This document shows positions 1 through 6,807 of a stretch of DNA of 9,913 nt, piece by piece. Location of the stretch: contig JAHHTR010000076.1 of assembly GCA_020024515.1 (NCBI GenBank), positions 1-9,913 on the forward strand, written 5' to 3'. A program made the position numbers and the translations under genes. Each line of letters begins with the position of its first letter. Within the stretch, counting starts at the first letter, position 1. The DNA is from Angelakisella sp. Lineage in GTDB: Bacteria; Bacillota; Clostridia; Oscillospirales; Ruminococcaceae. Below the pieces are notes generated by a model that worked only from the letters and a program-made list of their open reading frames with translations, was not told the origin of the DNA and did not search any database.

Positions 1-64
1 GAAATATTGTTTTTTCAACGTTTAGAAAAATAATTATTAAAAATATTTTATTGATAAATATTAG

Positions 65-446
65 AATAGAAGAATAGACGTAATAGGTGTTTTATCTTCT
101 ACATCTTATATCTTGAGAAAGAATGAAGTATTAGGTGTTATGTGGGATAGTTTTGTTTATAAAACAAAATGCTCATAATTAAATATGCAAGGGCAGAGAG
201 CAAAGAAAATGTTGAAATAAAGATAAAACTAAAAATTAGACGAGCTATATAAGTTTTCAATTAAGTGAATTGTATGAGAATGTTAGAAAAAGTGTTAGAC
301 GAGTGCAAAAAAATATATGTAATAACCAAAGCATTTTTAGTCAAAGAACTCACCAATCTATTAAAAAACACATCTTAAATCAGCGAGCGGTATTGGTCAA
401 AGATAATAACGTAAGCCTAAACAAAATTACGAAAGAGTTTGATTAA
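65..446 (+). pseudogene. Possible decayed coding region, unidentified
   Basis: No intact gene is visible in the first 470 bases. Three short open stretches follow one another in different frames with small overlaps: 65-178 (37 codons, no ATG), 163-252 (ATG at 169) and 240-446 (68 codons, no ATG). The last is rich in Arg, Lys and Gln and ends with TAA at 444-446, shortly before the terminator at 472-513. Read together they could be the remains of one gene with two frameshifts. The region is very A-rich, however, so chance open stretches of this length are expected. I recognise no family. A 34-codon ATG ORF at 274-378 overlaps in another frame and has no clear ribosome binding site. Nothing supports a function. 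Confidence 0.18.
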
Positions 447-471
447 TAAAAATCAAATCTTAATTGGGGAT

Positions 472-513
472 AAAAAAGTAGCAGACAAGCATTAGCTTGT
501 TTGCTACTTTTTT
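472..513. terminator. Bidirectional rho-independent terminator
   Basis: A 19-bp stem (472-490 with 495-513) encloses a 4-base loop, ATTA. The arms are complementary except for one G/T position (a wobble pair in plus-strand RNA). The stem starts with six A and ends with six T, so both strands give a hairpin followed by a U-run. On the minus strand it lies about 55 bases past the stop of the last ABC gene and is its likely transcription end. On the plus strand it would end anything transcribed from 1-470. A weaker imperfect 10-bp hairpin (519-528 with 542-551, one mismatch) lies between it and the gene. Confidence 0.9.
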
Positions 514-566
514 GGAATAGTAAGTTACGAATTGGTCTGTTGTAACCTACTTGCTTAATTACAATA

Positions 567-2420
567 TTATTCTACTTTTGAAATATAATATTTTGCTTGA
601 GAGTTCCAAAGTTGATTGTATTTTCCATTTTCGTCGGATAAGAGAGATTCGTGTGTGCCAAACTGAACAATCTGCCCATTATCAAATACCATAATCTTAT
701 CGCAAAAACGGCAAGAAGAAAGTCTGTGGGAAATATAGATTGCAGTTTTATCCTTTGTGAAATCGTTAAAGCGCTCATAAATTTCAAATTCAGATATGGG
801 GTCAAGGGCGGCGGTAGGTTCATCGAGCACTACAAACGGGGCATTTCGATAGAGGGCTCTTGCAATCGCAATTTTCTGAGCTTCGCCTCCAGAGATTTCT
901 ACGCCATTGTCATCGAGTTCTTTATAAAGAACTGTGTTTTCCTGTTTAGGCATTTCCTTTACTCTATTCGCTATGCCGGCTTTTTCTAAATATCGCCAAA
1001 GTTTTTTGTTATCATATTCCACACTTGTGCTGACATTTTGAGACAGAGGTACAGCGAAAAGTGAAAAGTCTTGGAATACCACGGAAAAAAGAGACATGTA
1101 TTCCGTCATGTTGTATTTTTGAATATTGATACCATTCAAAAGAATTTCGCCCTCGGTAGGATCATACAAACGGCAAAGCAGTTTAATAAAGGTGGTCTTT
1201 CCTGAACCGTTTGTACCAACAAAGGCAAGATGTTCGCCAATTTTAAACTGCATTGATACATGCTTGAGAGCGTAGGTATCTGTGTTCGGATATTTAAAGC
1301 TAACATCTTTAAACTCAATAAGAAAATCATTGTCATCTCGCTTTTCAACAGGAATTGTTCCCATATATCTGTCTGAATCATAATCCGCAATGCGTTTTAG
1401 ATAACCTACATATTTGCAGAGAGTTTTTGTTAAAAATGGTAAATTTGATAATTGTGTAATTCCGTTAATTATGAGTGGAACTGCACCGACGATAGCTACA
1501 AGATTTTCGGCAGAAAGTAAACCAATAGCGGCTCTCAAAGCAATATAAGAATACAAAGTACCAACAATAAGTCCTGTAAAAATTCCTATGATACGTCGCA
1601 GAGGAATGATTTTTTTTATCGTTTTTCTTGTTAGTTTAAGACTTTTTTCTTGCCAATAGTCATACTCTTGCTGGATAAGTTTCTGCGCACGATAAACTTT
1701 TATGTCCTTGCCTTGTTTATAATTTTCAGTGAAAGATAGCCAATACATAAACATAGAATAACTGCTTTGTGTTTCTTCATGTAGCTTTGTCCAAAAGTTT
1801 GCTAAACGGTTGCCAGTGATTCCCATAATAATTCCGAAAAGTATAATACAAATTATCGTTAAAACTGCCGGTTTCCAAGAAGTAATAAAGGTATTGTTGT
1901 CAAAGACAAATAATGTTTTTAATGAAGGCAAGATAATCAAAAGTGACAGTACAAGCCCAATAAATCCACTCATAACCTTTGTTAAAAACATAAAATAAAA
2001 TCGAATTACAGAACAACCATAATTTGAGGCTACTTCGTCATAAGTTTTGAAAAGCAACTGAAAGTCTGTTTTTTCTAAAAGAGCATAATCTTTTTTTGAT
2101 ATTATGTCAGATACATAAGCTTTTTCTTTTACTGTTAAAATATCTATCTTTTTAAAATAAAAGTGTTCACCGATTCGTTTTATAATTGTTAAAATAAAAA
2201 TTAACGTTACGCCTATAAAAGCATGCACTAAAACTGAATGCGGGGGCTCCTGAACAGAAATTAATGCTGTAATTTTTGCTGTAAACCAAACCGAAAAAAT
2301 GGCAGGCAGAGGCTCCGATATAGCGTGAAAGAGAAATATTGCGTAGACGGGTATATTTTGTTCTTTGGTAAAGCGATATGAAAATTTTAAAATTTCTAAG
2401 TTTTCTTTTACCGTATTCAT
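567..2420 (-). CDS. ABC exporter half-transporter, ATP-binding/permease protein (second of pair)
   Basis: A 617-residue exporter-type protein with an N-terminal membrane domain fused to an ATPase domain, the usual length for the family. About six hydrophobic segments can be seen (near 24-47, 63-80, 144-166, 183-200, 277-299 and 306-324). The ATPase domain from about 367 carries the A-loop Tyr377, Walker A GTNGSGKTT (402-410), Q-loop Gln450, signature ISGGE (509-513), Walker B ending in LDE (Glu534) and the switch His565, so it looks catalytically competent. The ATG overlaps the upstream ABC gene's stop by 4 bp (ATGA) and has an AAGGCGG-like ribosome site at 2430-2436, pointing to coupled translation and a heterodimer. 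There is no N-terminal C39 peptidase domain, so it should not itself cleave a leader peptide. The substrate is unknown; peptide, drug and lipid export all remain possible. Confidence 0.93.
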   Translation of the reverse strand: MNTVKENLEILKFSYRFTKEQNIPVYAIFLFHAISEPLPAIFSVWFTAKITALISVQEPPHSVLVHAFIGVTLIFILTIIKRIGEHFYFKKIDILTVKEKAYVSDIISKKDYALLEKTDFQLLFKTYDEVASNYGCSVIRFYFMFLTKVMSGFIGLVLSLLIILPSLKTLFVFDNNTFITSWKPAVLTIICIILFGIIMGITGNRLANFWTKLHEETQSSYSMFMYWLSFTENYKQGKDIKVYRAQKLIQQEYDYWQEKSLKLTRKTIKKIIPLRRIIGIFTGLIVGTLYSYIALRAAIGLLSAENLVAIVGAVPLIINGITQLSNLPFLTKTLCKYVGYLKRIADYDSDRYMGTIPVEKRDDNDFLIEFKDVSFKYPNTDTYALKHVSMQFKIGEHLAFVGTNGSGKTTFIKLLCRLYDPTEGEILLNGINIQKYNMTEYMSLFSVVFQDFSLFAVPLSQNVSTSVEYDNKKLWRYLEKAGIANRVKEMPKQENTVLYKELDDNGVEISGGEAQKIAIARALYRNAPFVVLDEPTAALDPISEFEIYERFNDFTKDKTAIYISHRLSSCRFCDKIMVFDNGQIVQFGTHESLLSDENGKYNQLWNSQAKYYISKVE

Positions 2421-4243
2421 GCCATTACACCGCCTTTCGCTTTTTCGTTATAGTAGTAACTTTGCATGCGGTATAGTTTATAGTAATCATTTTGATTTGC
2501 CATAAGTTCTTCATGTGTACCACTTTCTGTAATTTTACCATCCTTTAAAAATAAGACTCTGTCACAAAATGATGTGCTTGCCAGTCTGTGTGAAATGAAA
2601 AAGGATGTTCTGTTTTTGCTAATCTCATTGTATTTTGTGTAAATGTCATTTTCTGCAATGGGGTCAAGCGCTGCAGTCGGTTCATCTAAAATCATAATTG
2701 GCGCATCTTTATAAATGCAACGAGCTAACAGAAGCCTTTGTAATTCACCGCCTGAAAGTTCTACTGCGTCAGAGTTAATATCTTTATGTAATTTGGTATC
2801 TATTCCATTTGGAAGTGTATTTATTTTTTCGGAGATACCTGCAAAACTCATAACTTTTTGAAGTTTATCTTCGTCTACATTTTCATTTAGCACAATATTT
2901 TTACGAATACTCATAGGGAGTGTAAAGACATCTTGAAATACAGCCGAAAAAAAGCGCATATAATTTTCTTCATCTATTGCCTTTATATCTTTGTTGTTTA
3001 TAAGAATTTTACCGCTTGTAGGTTGATAAAATCCTAAAAGTAATTTCATCATAGTGCTTTTGCCCGCACCATTTAAACCAACAAGAGCAATTTTTTCATT
3101 TGGATTTACTGTAAAACTTATGTTGTCTAAAATTTTTCTTTTTCCGTCATAGGAAAAACTAACATTTCTAAATTCTATTTTGCAGGCTATGGGGATATTG
3201 TCTATGATTTCTTTACAAGGTTGATCATTTTTTTCGTCCAAATACTTGCGGTAATCGTCACACAGAATATGTAGATTGTAAAAGCGATATATAATTTCAG
3301 AAAGCTGACATACCCAGTTTGTTGCACCACTAATAAGTACATAAGAAAAGGCAAAATCACCGGCAGTAAGTGATTTGTTGCGGTACATATTTAAAAGTAC
3401 AGCGAAAACAGCAATATCACGTAAAAACACAACAACAGCAGAACAAATTGATAGAAGAGTTCGACGTTGTGTGATATTATCCATGTGACGCTTGTAGTCA
3501 TAAAACAATAAATTATAAAGAGGTTGAAACCAAGACATCATGTTAAAAACACGCATTTCTTTAGCCGACTTTAAATCTGTTGTTTGATTAGATAGATAGG
3601 AAAGTCTTTTATAAATATTTTGGAATCCTTTTTCCTCTTGTTGATTGTTTTCAGCCTGTAAAATTCCTTCTAAAAAGATTGTTAGTATAGTCGAAACAAG
3701 TACAATTAAAATAAGTAATGGATTGGAAAGCGTTAAAATAGCAATAAATGCAGTTATACCAAATACCGACATGAAAAAATTAGAAACATAGAAAATAAGT
3801 CCTGAAATTCCAGAATCCCCACAGCTGGTAATACGTTTTGCTGCATAGGCTTCCTTACGTGTTTGATAACTTTCCATTGTACTGTAGTTCATAGATAAGT
3901 TTTTTTGTATAAGTCGTCTATGATACACACCATAACGTAGTTTGTTGTCATAAAAGGATTTACCATATTCAAACTGTGCTTTCATGATTTCCATGATAAT
4001 ATTTAAAAGCACAAATACCAATAGAGATAGGCCTAAAACTTTTAAGGAAACGGTTCCGGTCACACTATCAATTAGAATTTTTAGCATTACTGTTGCAAAA
4101 AGTGAACCTAAAACGTTTGGTATTATGTGGCAAAGCATATTTCCGTAGATTTTTCCATGAAATTTTTTATTTTCATTATGTAAATCTTTCAGCATATACC
4201 CAAGATTTTCCCTAAATGAATATTTTGTTTTTTGCTTTTCCAT
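2417..4243 (-). CDS. ABC exporter half-transporter, ATP-binding/permease protein (first of pair)
   Basis: A 608-residue exporter-type ABC protein starting at the ATG at 4241-4243. Hydrophobic segments lie near 37-58, 67-87, 148-172, 175-195, 263-287 and 294-314. The ATPase domain has Walker A GLNGAGKST (389-397), Q-loop Gln437, signature LSGGE (496-500), Walker B with Glu521 and switch His552, all intact. An ATG at 4306 gives 21 extra residues, but that stretch overlaps the operator repeats and lies upstream of the -10 box. The 4243 start instead has GGGAG at 4252-4256 with 8-base spacing, so I choose it. Its stop overlaps the next ABC gene by 4 bp. The two proteins share domain order and length but are clearly different sequences, as in heterodimeric exporters. 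There is no peptidase domain. Context suggests export of, or defence against, a compound sensed by the adjacent two-component system. Confidence 0.92.
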   Translation of the reverse strand: MEKQKTKYSFRENLGYMLKDLHNENKKFHGKIYGNMLCHIIPNVLGSLFATVMLKILIDSVTGTVSLKVLGLSLLVFVLLNIIMEIMKAQFEYGKSFYDNKLRYGVYHRRLIQKNLSMNYSTMESYQTRKEAYAAKRITSCGDSGISGLIFYVSNFFMSVFGITAFIAILTLSNPLLILIVLVSTILTIFLEGILQAENNQQEEKGFQNIYKRLSYLSNQTTDLKSAKEMRVFNMMSWFQPLYNLLFYDYKRHMDNITQRRTLLSICSAVVVFLRDIAVFAVLLNMYRNKSLTAGDFAFSYVLISGATNWVCQLSEIIYRFYNLHILCDDYRKYLDEKNDQPCKEIIDNIPIACKIEFRNVSFSYDGKRKILDNISFTVNPNEKIALVGLNGAGKSTMMKLLLGFYQPTSGKILINNKDIKAIDEENYMRFFSAVFQDVFTLPMSIRKNIVLNENVDEDKLQKVMSFAGISEKINTLPNGIDTKLHKDINSDAVELSGGELQRLLLARCIYKDAPIMILDEPTAALDPIAENDIYTKYNEISKNRTSFFISHRLASTSFCDRVLFLKDGKITESGTHEELMANQNDYYKLYRMQSYYYNEKAKGGVMA

Positions 4244-4251
4244 AGCTTCAT

Positions 4252-4256
4252 CTCCC
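4252..4256 (-). promoter_or_regulatory. Ribosome binding site that fixes the ABC gene start
   Basis: The minus strand reads GGGAG eight bases before the ATG at 4243. The predicted -10 box at 4267-4272 puts transcription start near 4260, so the leader would be about 17 nt. The upstream in-frame ATG at 4306 would not be on this transcript. Confidence 0.7.
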
Positions 4257-4266
4257 AGTACTTCGG

Positions 4267-4275
4267 AGTATAACA
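4267..4275 (-). promoter_or_regulatory. Extended -10 promoter of the ABC exporter operon
   Basis: The minus strand reads TGTTATACT, an extended -10 (TGn plus TATACT, one mismatch from TATAAT). The hexamer 17 bp upstream is T-rich and unlike TTGACA, so the promoter probably needs an activator. The paired repeats at 4299-4334 sit just upstream of the -35 position, where a LytTR activator would bind. Confidence 0.65.
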
Positions 4276-4298
4276 GATTTCTTCCAAAAAAAGAAAAA

Positions 4299-4334
4299 TC
4301 GTGCACGAATGGTATTTATTCGTGCACGAATGGT
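4299..4334 (-). promoter_or_regulatory. Tandem 21-bp-phased repeats, probable LytTR operator
   Basis: Two exact 15-bp copies (4299-4313 and 4320-4334) read ACCATTCGTGCACGA on the minus strand and are separated by 6 bp. The repeat period is 21 bp, two helical turns. This is the arrangement expected for LytTR-domain regulators, which bind paired direct repeats on one DNA face, and the ACCATTC core resembles, as I recall it, the box of BlpR-type regulators. Each copy also contains the perfect 10-bp palindrome TCGTGCACGA. The pair begins 2 bp past the kinase stop codon and lies upstream of the exporter -10. The likely ligand is the response regulator encoded at 5053-5778. Confidence 0.75.
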
Positions 4335-4336
4335 TT

Positions 4337-5056
4337 TTAAAGTGGCAGCATAACTTCTGTTGCAAAAACATCGGTTTCATCTTGTCGGTTTACATATCCG
4401 CCGTATTTTTTTACTATGGCATCCATACGTTTGATGCCAAAACCGTGCATTCCGTCTTTTGTCGTCAAATAAGTCTTGCCCTGTTTTTTAAGAGTTTTAC
4501 CAACAGAATTAGAAACAGAAATATAAAACTGACCTTTGAATGTACCAAGATAAACACGAATAAATCGTTTTTCTTCAGGTGTATTTAAAACTGCTTCGAT
4601 TGCGTTATCTAAAAGATTTCCCAAAATAACACAGAGGTCAGTTTCAGTAATTTTTAAACATTCTGGTACTTTAGCATCGGCTTTTACGGCAATTCCTTTT
4701 TCTTTAGCAAGGGTCAATTTGCTGTTTAAAATTGCGTCAGTCATGACGTTGCCTGTTTTTATAACTGTGTCAATCTCCATTATGTCTGCATTGAGAGTGC
4801 CGAGATATTCATCAAGTAAATCATATTCTTTCATTTGCAAATGTGCTTTCATAACTTGAATATGATTTTTATAGTCATGCCGCCAGCCTCTAACTTGGCG
4901 GTACATATTTTCTACTTCTTCATAGTGCTTTTCTAAAAGCGTATTTTGATAGGCTTCAATTTTCTTATCTGTATAATGTTTTATCCCTGCACGTACAGCA
5001 AAGAAAATAGCTGCGCCTAAAAGTATTATAGCAAGGCAGATAAAAAAGATTTTCAT
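4337..5056 (-). CDS. GHKL-family sensor histidine kinase, minimal form
   Basis: A 239-residue kinase of the AgrC/BlpH-like GHKL group. One hydrophobic segment (about 3-23) anchors it in the membrane, followed by a probable coiled linker (30-55). The phospho-acceptor His60 lies in RHDYKNH, the N-box GNLLDNAIEA spans 146-155, the NS motif falls near 183, and the glycine-rich G-box starts at GFGIKRM (205-211). Typical peptide-sensing relatives are over 400 residues with several membrane helices; here the sensor portion is almost absent. The gene starts 4 bp inside the regulator gene (ATGA), with GGAGG ten bases upstream of its ATG. It should phosphorylate the neighbouring LytTR regulator. The signal may come through another membrane protein, such as the ABC pair, but that is inference. 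Confidence 0.9.
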   Translation of the reverse strand: MKIFFICLAIILLGAAIFFAVRAGIKHYTDKKIEAYQNTLLEKHYEEVENMYRQVRGWRHDYKNHIQVMKAHLQMKEYDLLDEYLGTLNADIMEIDTVIKTGNVMTDAILNSKLTLAKEKGIAVKADAKVPECLKITETDLCVILGNLLDNAIEAVLNTPEEKRFIRVYLGTFKGQFYISVSNSVGKTLKKQGKTYLTTKDGMHGFGIKRMDAIVKKYGGYVNRQDETDVFATEVMLPL

Positions 5057-5778
5057 TTTGTTACTGCCTCCTTTTTGTAGTAAGAAATAAACGCACGGTG
5101 CACATCATTGAAAAGTCGACGACTTACTGGAACTGTGTCATCGTTATCGAGGGTCAACTCATATTTGCGTATTTGCTTAATTGCATCCAAGTTTACAATA
5201 TATGAACGATGTACTTTGCAAAATTTATCGGAAGAAAGTATAGATTCTACATCGCCAATACCCAAGGGTAATTCTATATTACTTTCTTTCGTAACAAGTC
5301 TTGTGGAATGTGAAAAAGCTTCCACATAGAAAATCTCATTTTCATAAACGGCGATAGATTCCGCTCCGAGAGGGAAGAGAATTTTGCGGTCATTCTTATT
5401 CTTATCTTTGCATTTTTGAAATACGGCAGTAAGTGCGGAAAAGAGTTTTTCTTTATCTACAGGTTTTAGAAGATATCGTACTGCATCCACTTCGTATCCT
5501 TCAGAAAGGAAATCAGCAAAACCTGTCAAAAAGATAATACCCACTTTGTCTTGCTTTTCTCGAAGTTCACGGGCTAAGTCCATGCCGTTTTGTCCATTCA
5601 TTTGAATATCTAAAAGAACAATGTCAAAAACATCCTTTTTATAGGCAAACCAAAATTCCTCAGCACTTTTAAAAAGCCTAAGGTCAGTTTGGATGTTATT
5701 TTGCATACCCCATTCCTGTATGAGCGTACGCACATATTCTAATTGACTTTGTTCATCATCACAAATTGCAATATTCAT
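5053..5778 (-). CDS. LytTR-family response regulator
   Basis: A 241-residue two-domain regulator. The receiver domain (1-120) has the acidic pair Asp7/Asp8, the phospho-acceptor Asp57 in LLDIQM, Thr85 in FLTG and Lys105 in LLKPVD. The LytTR DNA-binding domain (about 132-235) shows the family's FCKVHRSYIVNL block (187-198) and VPVSRR (216-221). Length and order match AgrA/ComE/BlpR-type regulators. The start ATG at 5776-5778 has AAGGA nine bases upstream. It is the first gene of the regulator-kinase pair, and no terminator is seen between this pair and the ABC genes, so some read-through into them is possible. Its most likely target is the repeat pair at 4299-4334. It is too general a member of the family for a gene symbol. 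Confidence 0.93.
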   Translation of the reverse strand: MNIAICDDEQSQLEYVRTLIQEWGMQNNIQTDLRLFKSAEEFWFAYKKDVFDIVLLDIQMNGQNGMDLARELREKQDKVGIIFLTGFADFLSEGYEVDAVRYLLKPVDKEKLFSALTAVFQKCKDKNKNDRKILFPLGAESIAVYENEIFYVEAFSHSTRLVTKESNIELPLGIGDVESILSSDKFCKVHRSYIVNLDAIKQIRKYELTLDNDDTVPVSRRLFNDVHRAFISYYKKEAVTK

Positions 5779-5787
5779 GAAATCTAT

Positions 5788-5818
5788 TCCTTCAAAAAAA
5801 TATAATTTTATTGTAGCA
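5788..5818 (-). promoter_or_regulatory. Promoter and ribosome site of the regulator-kinase genes
   Basis: The minus strand has TGCTACAAT at 5810-5818, an extended -10 with one mismatch from TATAAT, and AAGGA at 5788-5792 before the ATG. The -35 hexamer at 17-bp spacing (TAGCAA) is poor, which an extended -10 can compensate. A single GCCATTC at 5824-5830 resembles half of the exporter operator but has no phased partner. Confidence 0.5.
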
Positions 5819-5899
5819 TATTTGAATGGCGATTGCTATAAAAAACACCAATAATCGAAAAGACAAAAAAATATTACATCAAATTAAGTATTAATTAAT

Positions 5900-5932
5900 A
5901 AAGCTGACTTCATTTTATATGAAGTCAGCTTT
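5900..5932 (-). terminator. Hairpin terminator overlapping the araC-type gene stop
   Basis: A perfect 14-bp inverted repeat (5900-5913 with 5919-5932) has a 5-base loop. The stop codon TAA (5915-5917) lies in the loop and the last five sense codons form one arm. The minus-strand transcript continues with a short, broken T-run; the plus strand has a longer one (5934-5942). It should separate this gene from the regulator-kinase genes downstream. Confidence 0.75.
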
Positions 5933-6664
5933 GCATTTTTTTATAAACATATTAGGAGTTATTCCAAATTTCTCTTTAAAGCATTTTATAAAATAGCTTT
6001 CAGAGCAAAAGCCTACGTTGTAAGCTACTTGTGATATTTTCATTCCATTTTCTAATAATTCTTTGGAAGCGTTTAAACGTTCTTTTTTTATATATTGCGG
6101 TATAGTAATGCCTATATTTTTCTTAAAAAGTAAAGATAAATAGTCTTTAGATACACCACAATATTGAGAAATAGTATCAATATGTAAATCTTCAAAAAGT
6201 CGTGTGTTAATTATTCTTAAACACTTTTTAACTGGTTTTGGATAGTTAGAGTTGTTTTTGCTTTTGTTTACCATTAGTGTTAGCGTTTTACTTTTATCAA
6301 TCAAGAAATTTAAAATTTCGTCTTCACTATTTAGACTGTCTATTTTTATGATACATTCATCTGAAAAATTGTATGCTACCGTTTCATCCAAACCACCTAT
6401 AATAGCATATCTTGTTGCTAAGGTAATAGAACATACGGCAGTGTATTGCATTTGGCGTAAATTGTTTAACGATAGTTTTCCAACGACAATTTTATTTTTT
6501 AACAGACTTGTCAATGCGCTTTCGAGTTCTTCTATATTACCTCTAGATATGCAAGAATAAAACATTTTTTCTATTTCAAAAGGAGTATGAAATATACCTT
6601 GTTCCCTTTCGTCAAATAGTTTTGAAGTAGTTAATATTTCAATGGATTTTTTTGAATTAGCCAT
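5915..6664 (-). CDS. AraC-family transcriptional regulator
   Basis: A 249-residue one-component regulator. The C-terminal 100 residues form the AraC double helix-turn-helix domain: first helix-turn-helix about 161-182, second about 209-232, with the family signature around GFCSESYF (218-225) and FGITP (233-237). The N-terminal 140 residues are predicted mostly helical, with no cupin-like pattern that I can see; they presumably bind a ligand or act in dimerisation. The start at 6662-6664 follows AAGGTGG (6672-6678) at good spacing. The gene is divergent from the hydrolase-kinase operon across 143 bp, the usual layout for an AraC activator of its neighbour and often of itself. The inducer is unknown. 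Confidence 0.92.
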   Translation of the reverse strand: MANSKKSIEILTTSKLFDEREQGIFHTPFEIEKMFYSCISRGNIEELESALTSLLKNKIVVGKLSLNNLRQMQYTAVCSITLATRYAIIGGLDETVAYNFSDECIIKIDSLNSEDEILNFLIDKSKTLTLMVNKSKNNSNYPKPVKKCLRIINTRLFEDLHIDTISQYCGVSKDYLSLLFKKNIGITIPQYIKKERLNASKELLENGMKISQVAYNVGFCSESYFIKCFKEKFGITPNMFIKKCKADFI

Positions 6665-6696
6665 ATACTTACCACCTTAAATGTATTTATATTTTC

Positions 6697-6725
6697 ATAG
6701 TATATTCTTACGGAAAGAAAATCAA
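6697..6725 (-). promoter_or_regulatory. Promoter of the araC-type gene
   Basis: On the minus strand TTGATT (6720-6725) is 17 bp from TACTAT (6697-6702). An alternative -10, TATACT (6699-6704), gives a 15-bp spacer. The -35 hexamer lies inside the palindrome at 6718-6732, so a protein bound there would block this promoter. Confidence 0.5.
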
Positions 6726-6732
6726 TGATTTT
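6718..6732. promoter_or_regulatory. 15-bp palindrome, candidate operator
   Basis: AAAATCA, one base, then TGATTTT forms a perfect 7-bp inverted repeat. Its AAATCAAT part (6719-6726) is matched by an inverted copy, ATTGATTT, at 6760-6767. The palindrome overlaps the leftward -35 and abuts the weak rightward -35. Binding by the AraC-type protein is inferred from position only; AraC proteins more often bind direct repeats, and AT-rich DNA makes short palindromes common. Confidence 0.4.
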
Positions 6733-6761
6733 TTATATTATTATCGTGTTTTTTATATAAT
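6733..6761 (+). promoter_or_regulatory. Promoter of the hydrolase-kinase operon
   Basis: A perfect TATAAT (6756-6761) is preceded at 17 bp by a poor -35 (TTATAT, 6733-6738). Transcription would start near 6768, leaving a leader of about 40 nt. A weak -35 beside a palindrome fits activation by the divergent AraC-type regulator. Confidence 0.45.
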
Positions 6762-6807
6762 TGATTTGTATTTCTATATAGAATAAAGAAGAGGTTTGGT
6801 GATAGAA

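Noticed and set aside
1136..1390. 84-codon minus-strand frame inside the second ABC gene.
   Set aside because: It is an out-of-frame shadow of the conserved ATPase domain, which carries all expected motifs in the main frame.
567..4243. Bacteriocin processing-exporter (C39 peptidase ABC protein).
   Set aside because: Neither ABC protein has an N-terminal peptidase extension; membrane segments begin within the first 40 or so residues.
4301..4588. Plus-strand 95-codon open frame starting in the operator repeats, considered as a small peptide gene.
   Set aside because: It runs antisense through the kinase gene, has no ribosome site, and lacks a leader or double-Gly pattern.
4337..5778. Full agr- or blp-type quorum-sensing operon.
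   Set aside because: Kinase and regulator families fit, but there is no AgrB/AgrD-like or double-Gly peptide gene and the kinase lacks the multi-helix sensor.
5824..5830. GCCATTC upstream of the regulator gene as a second LytTR operator.
   Set aside because: Only one half-box resembles the exporter repeat; the position 21 bp upstream has no matching copy, and the site overlaps the -35 region. Evidence for autoregulation is too thin.
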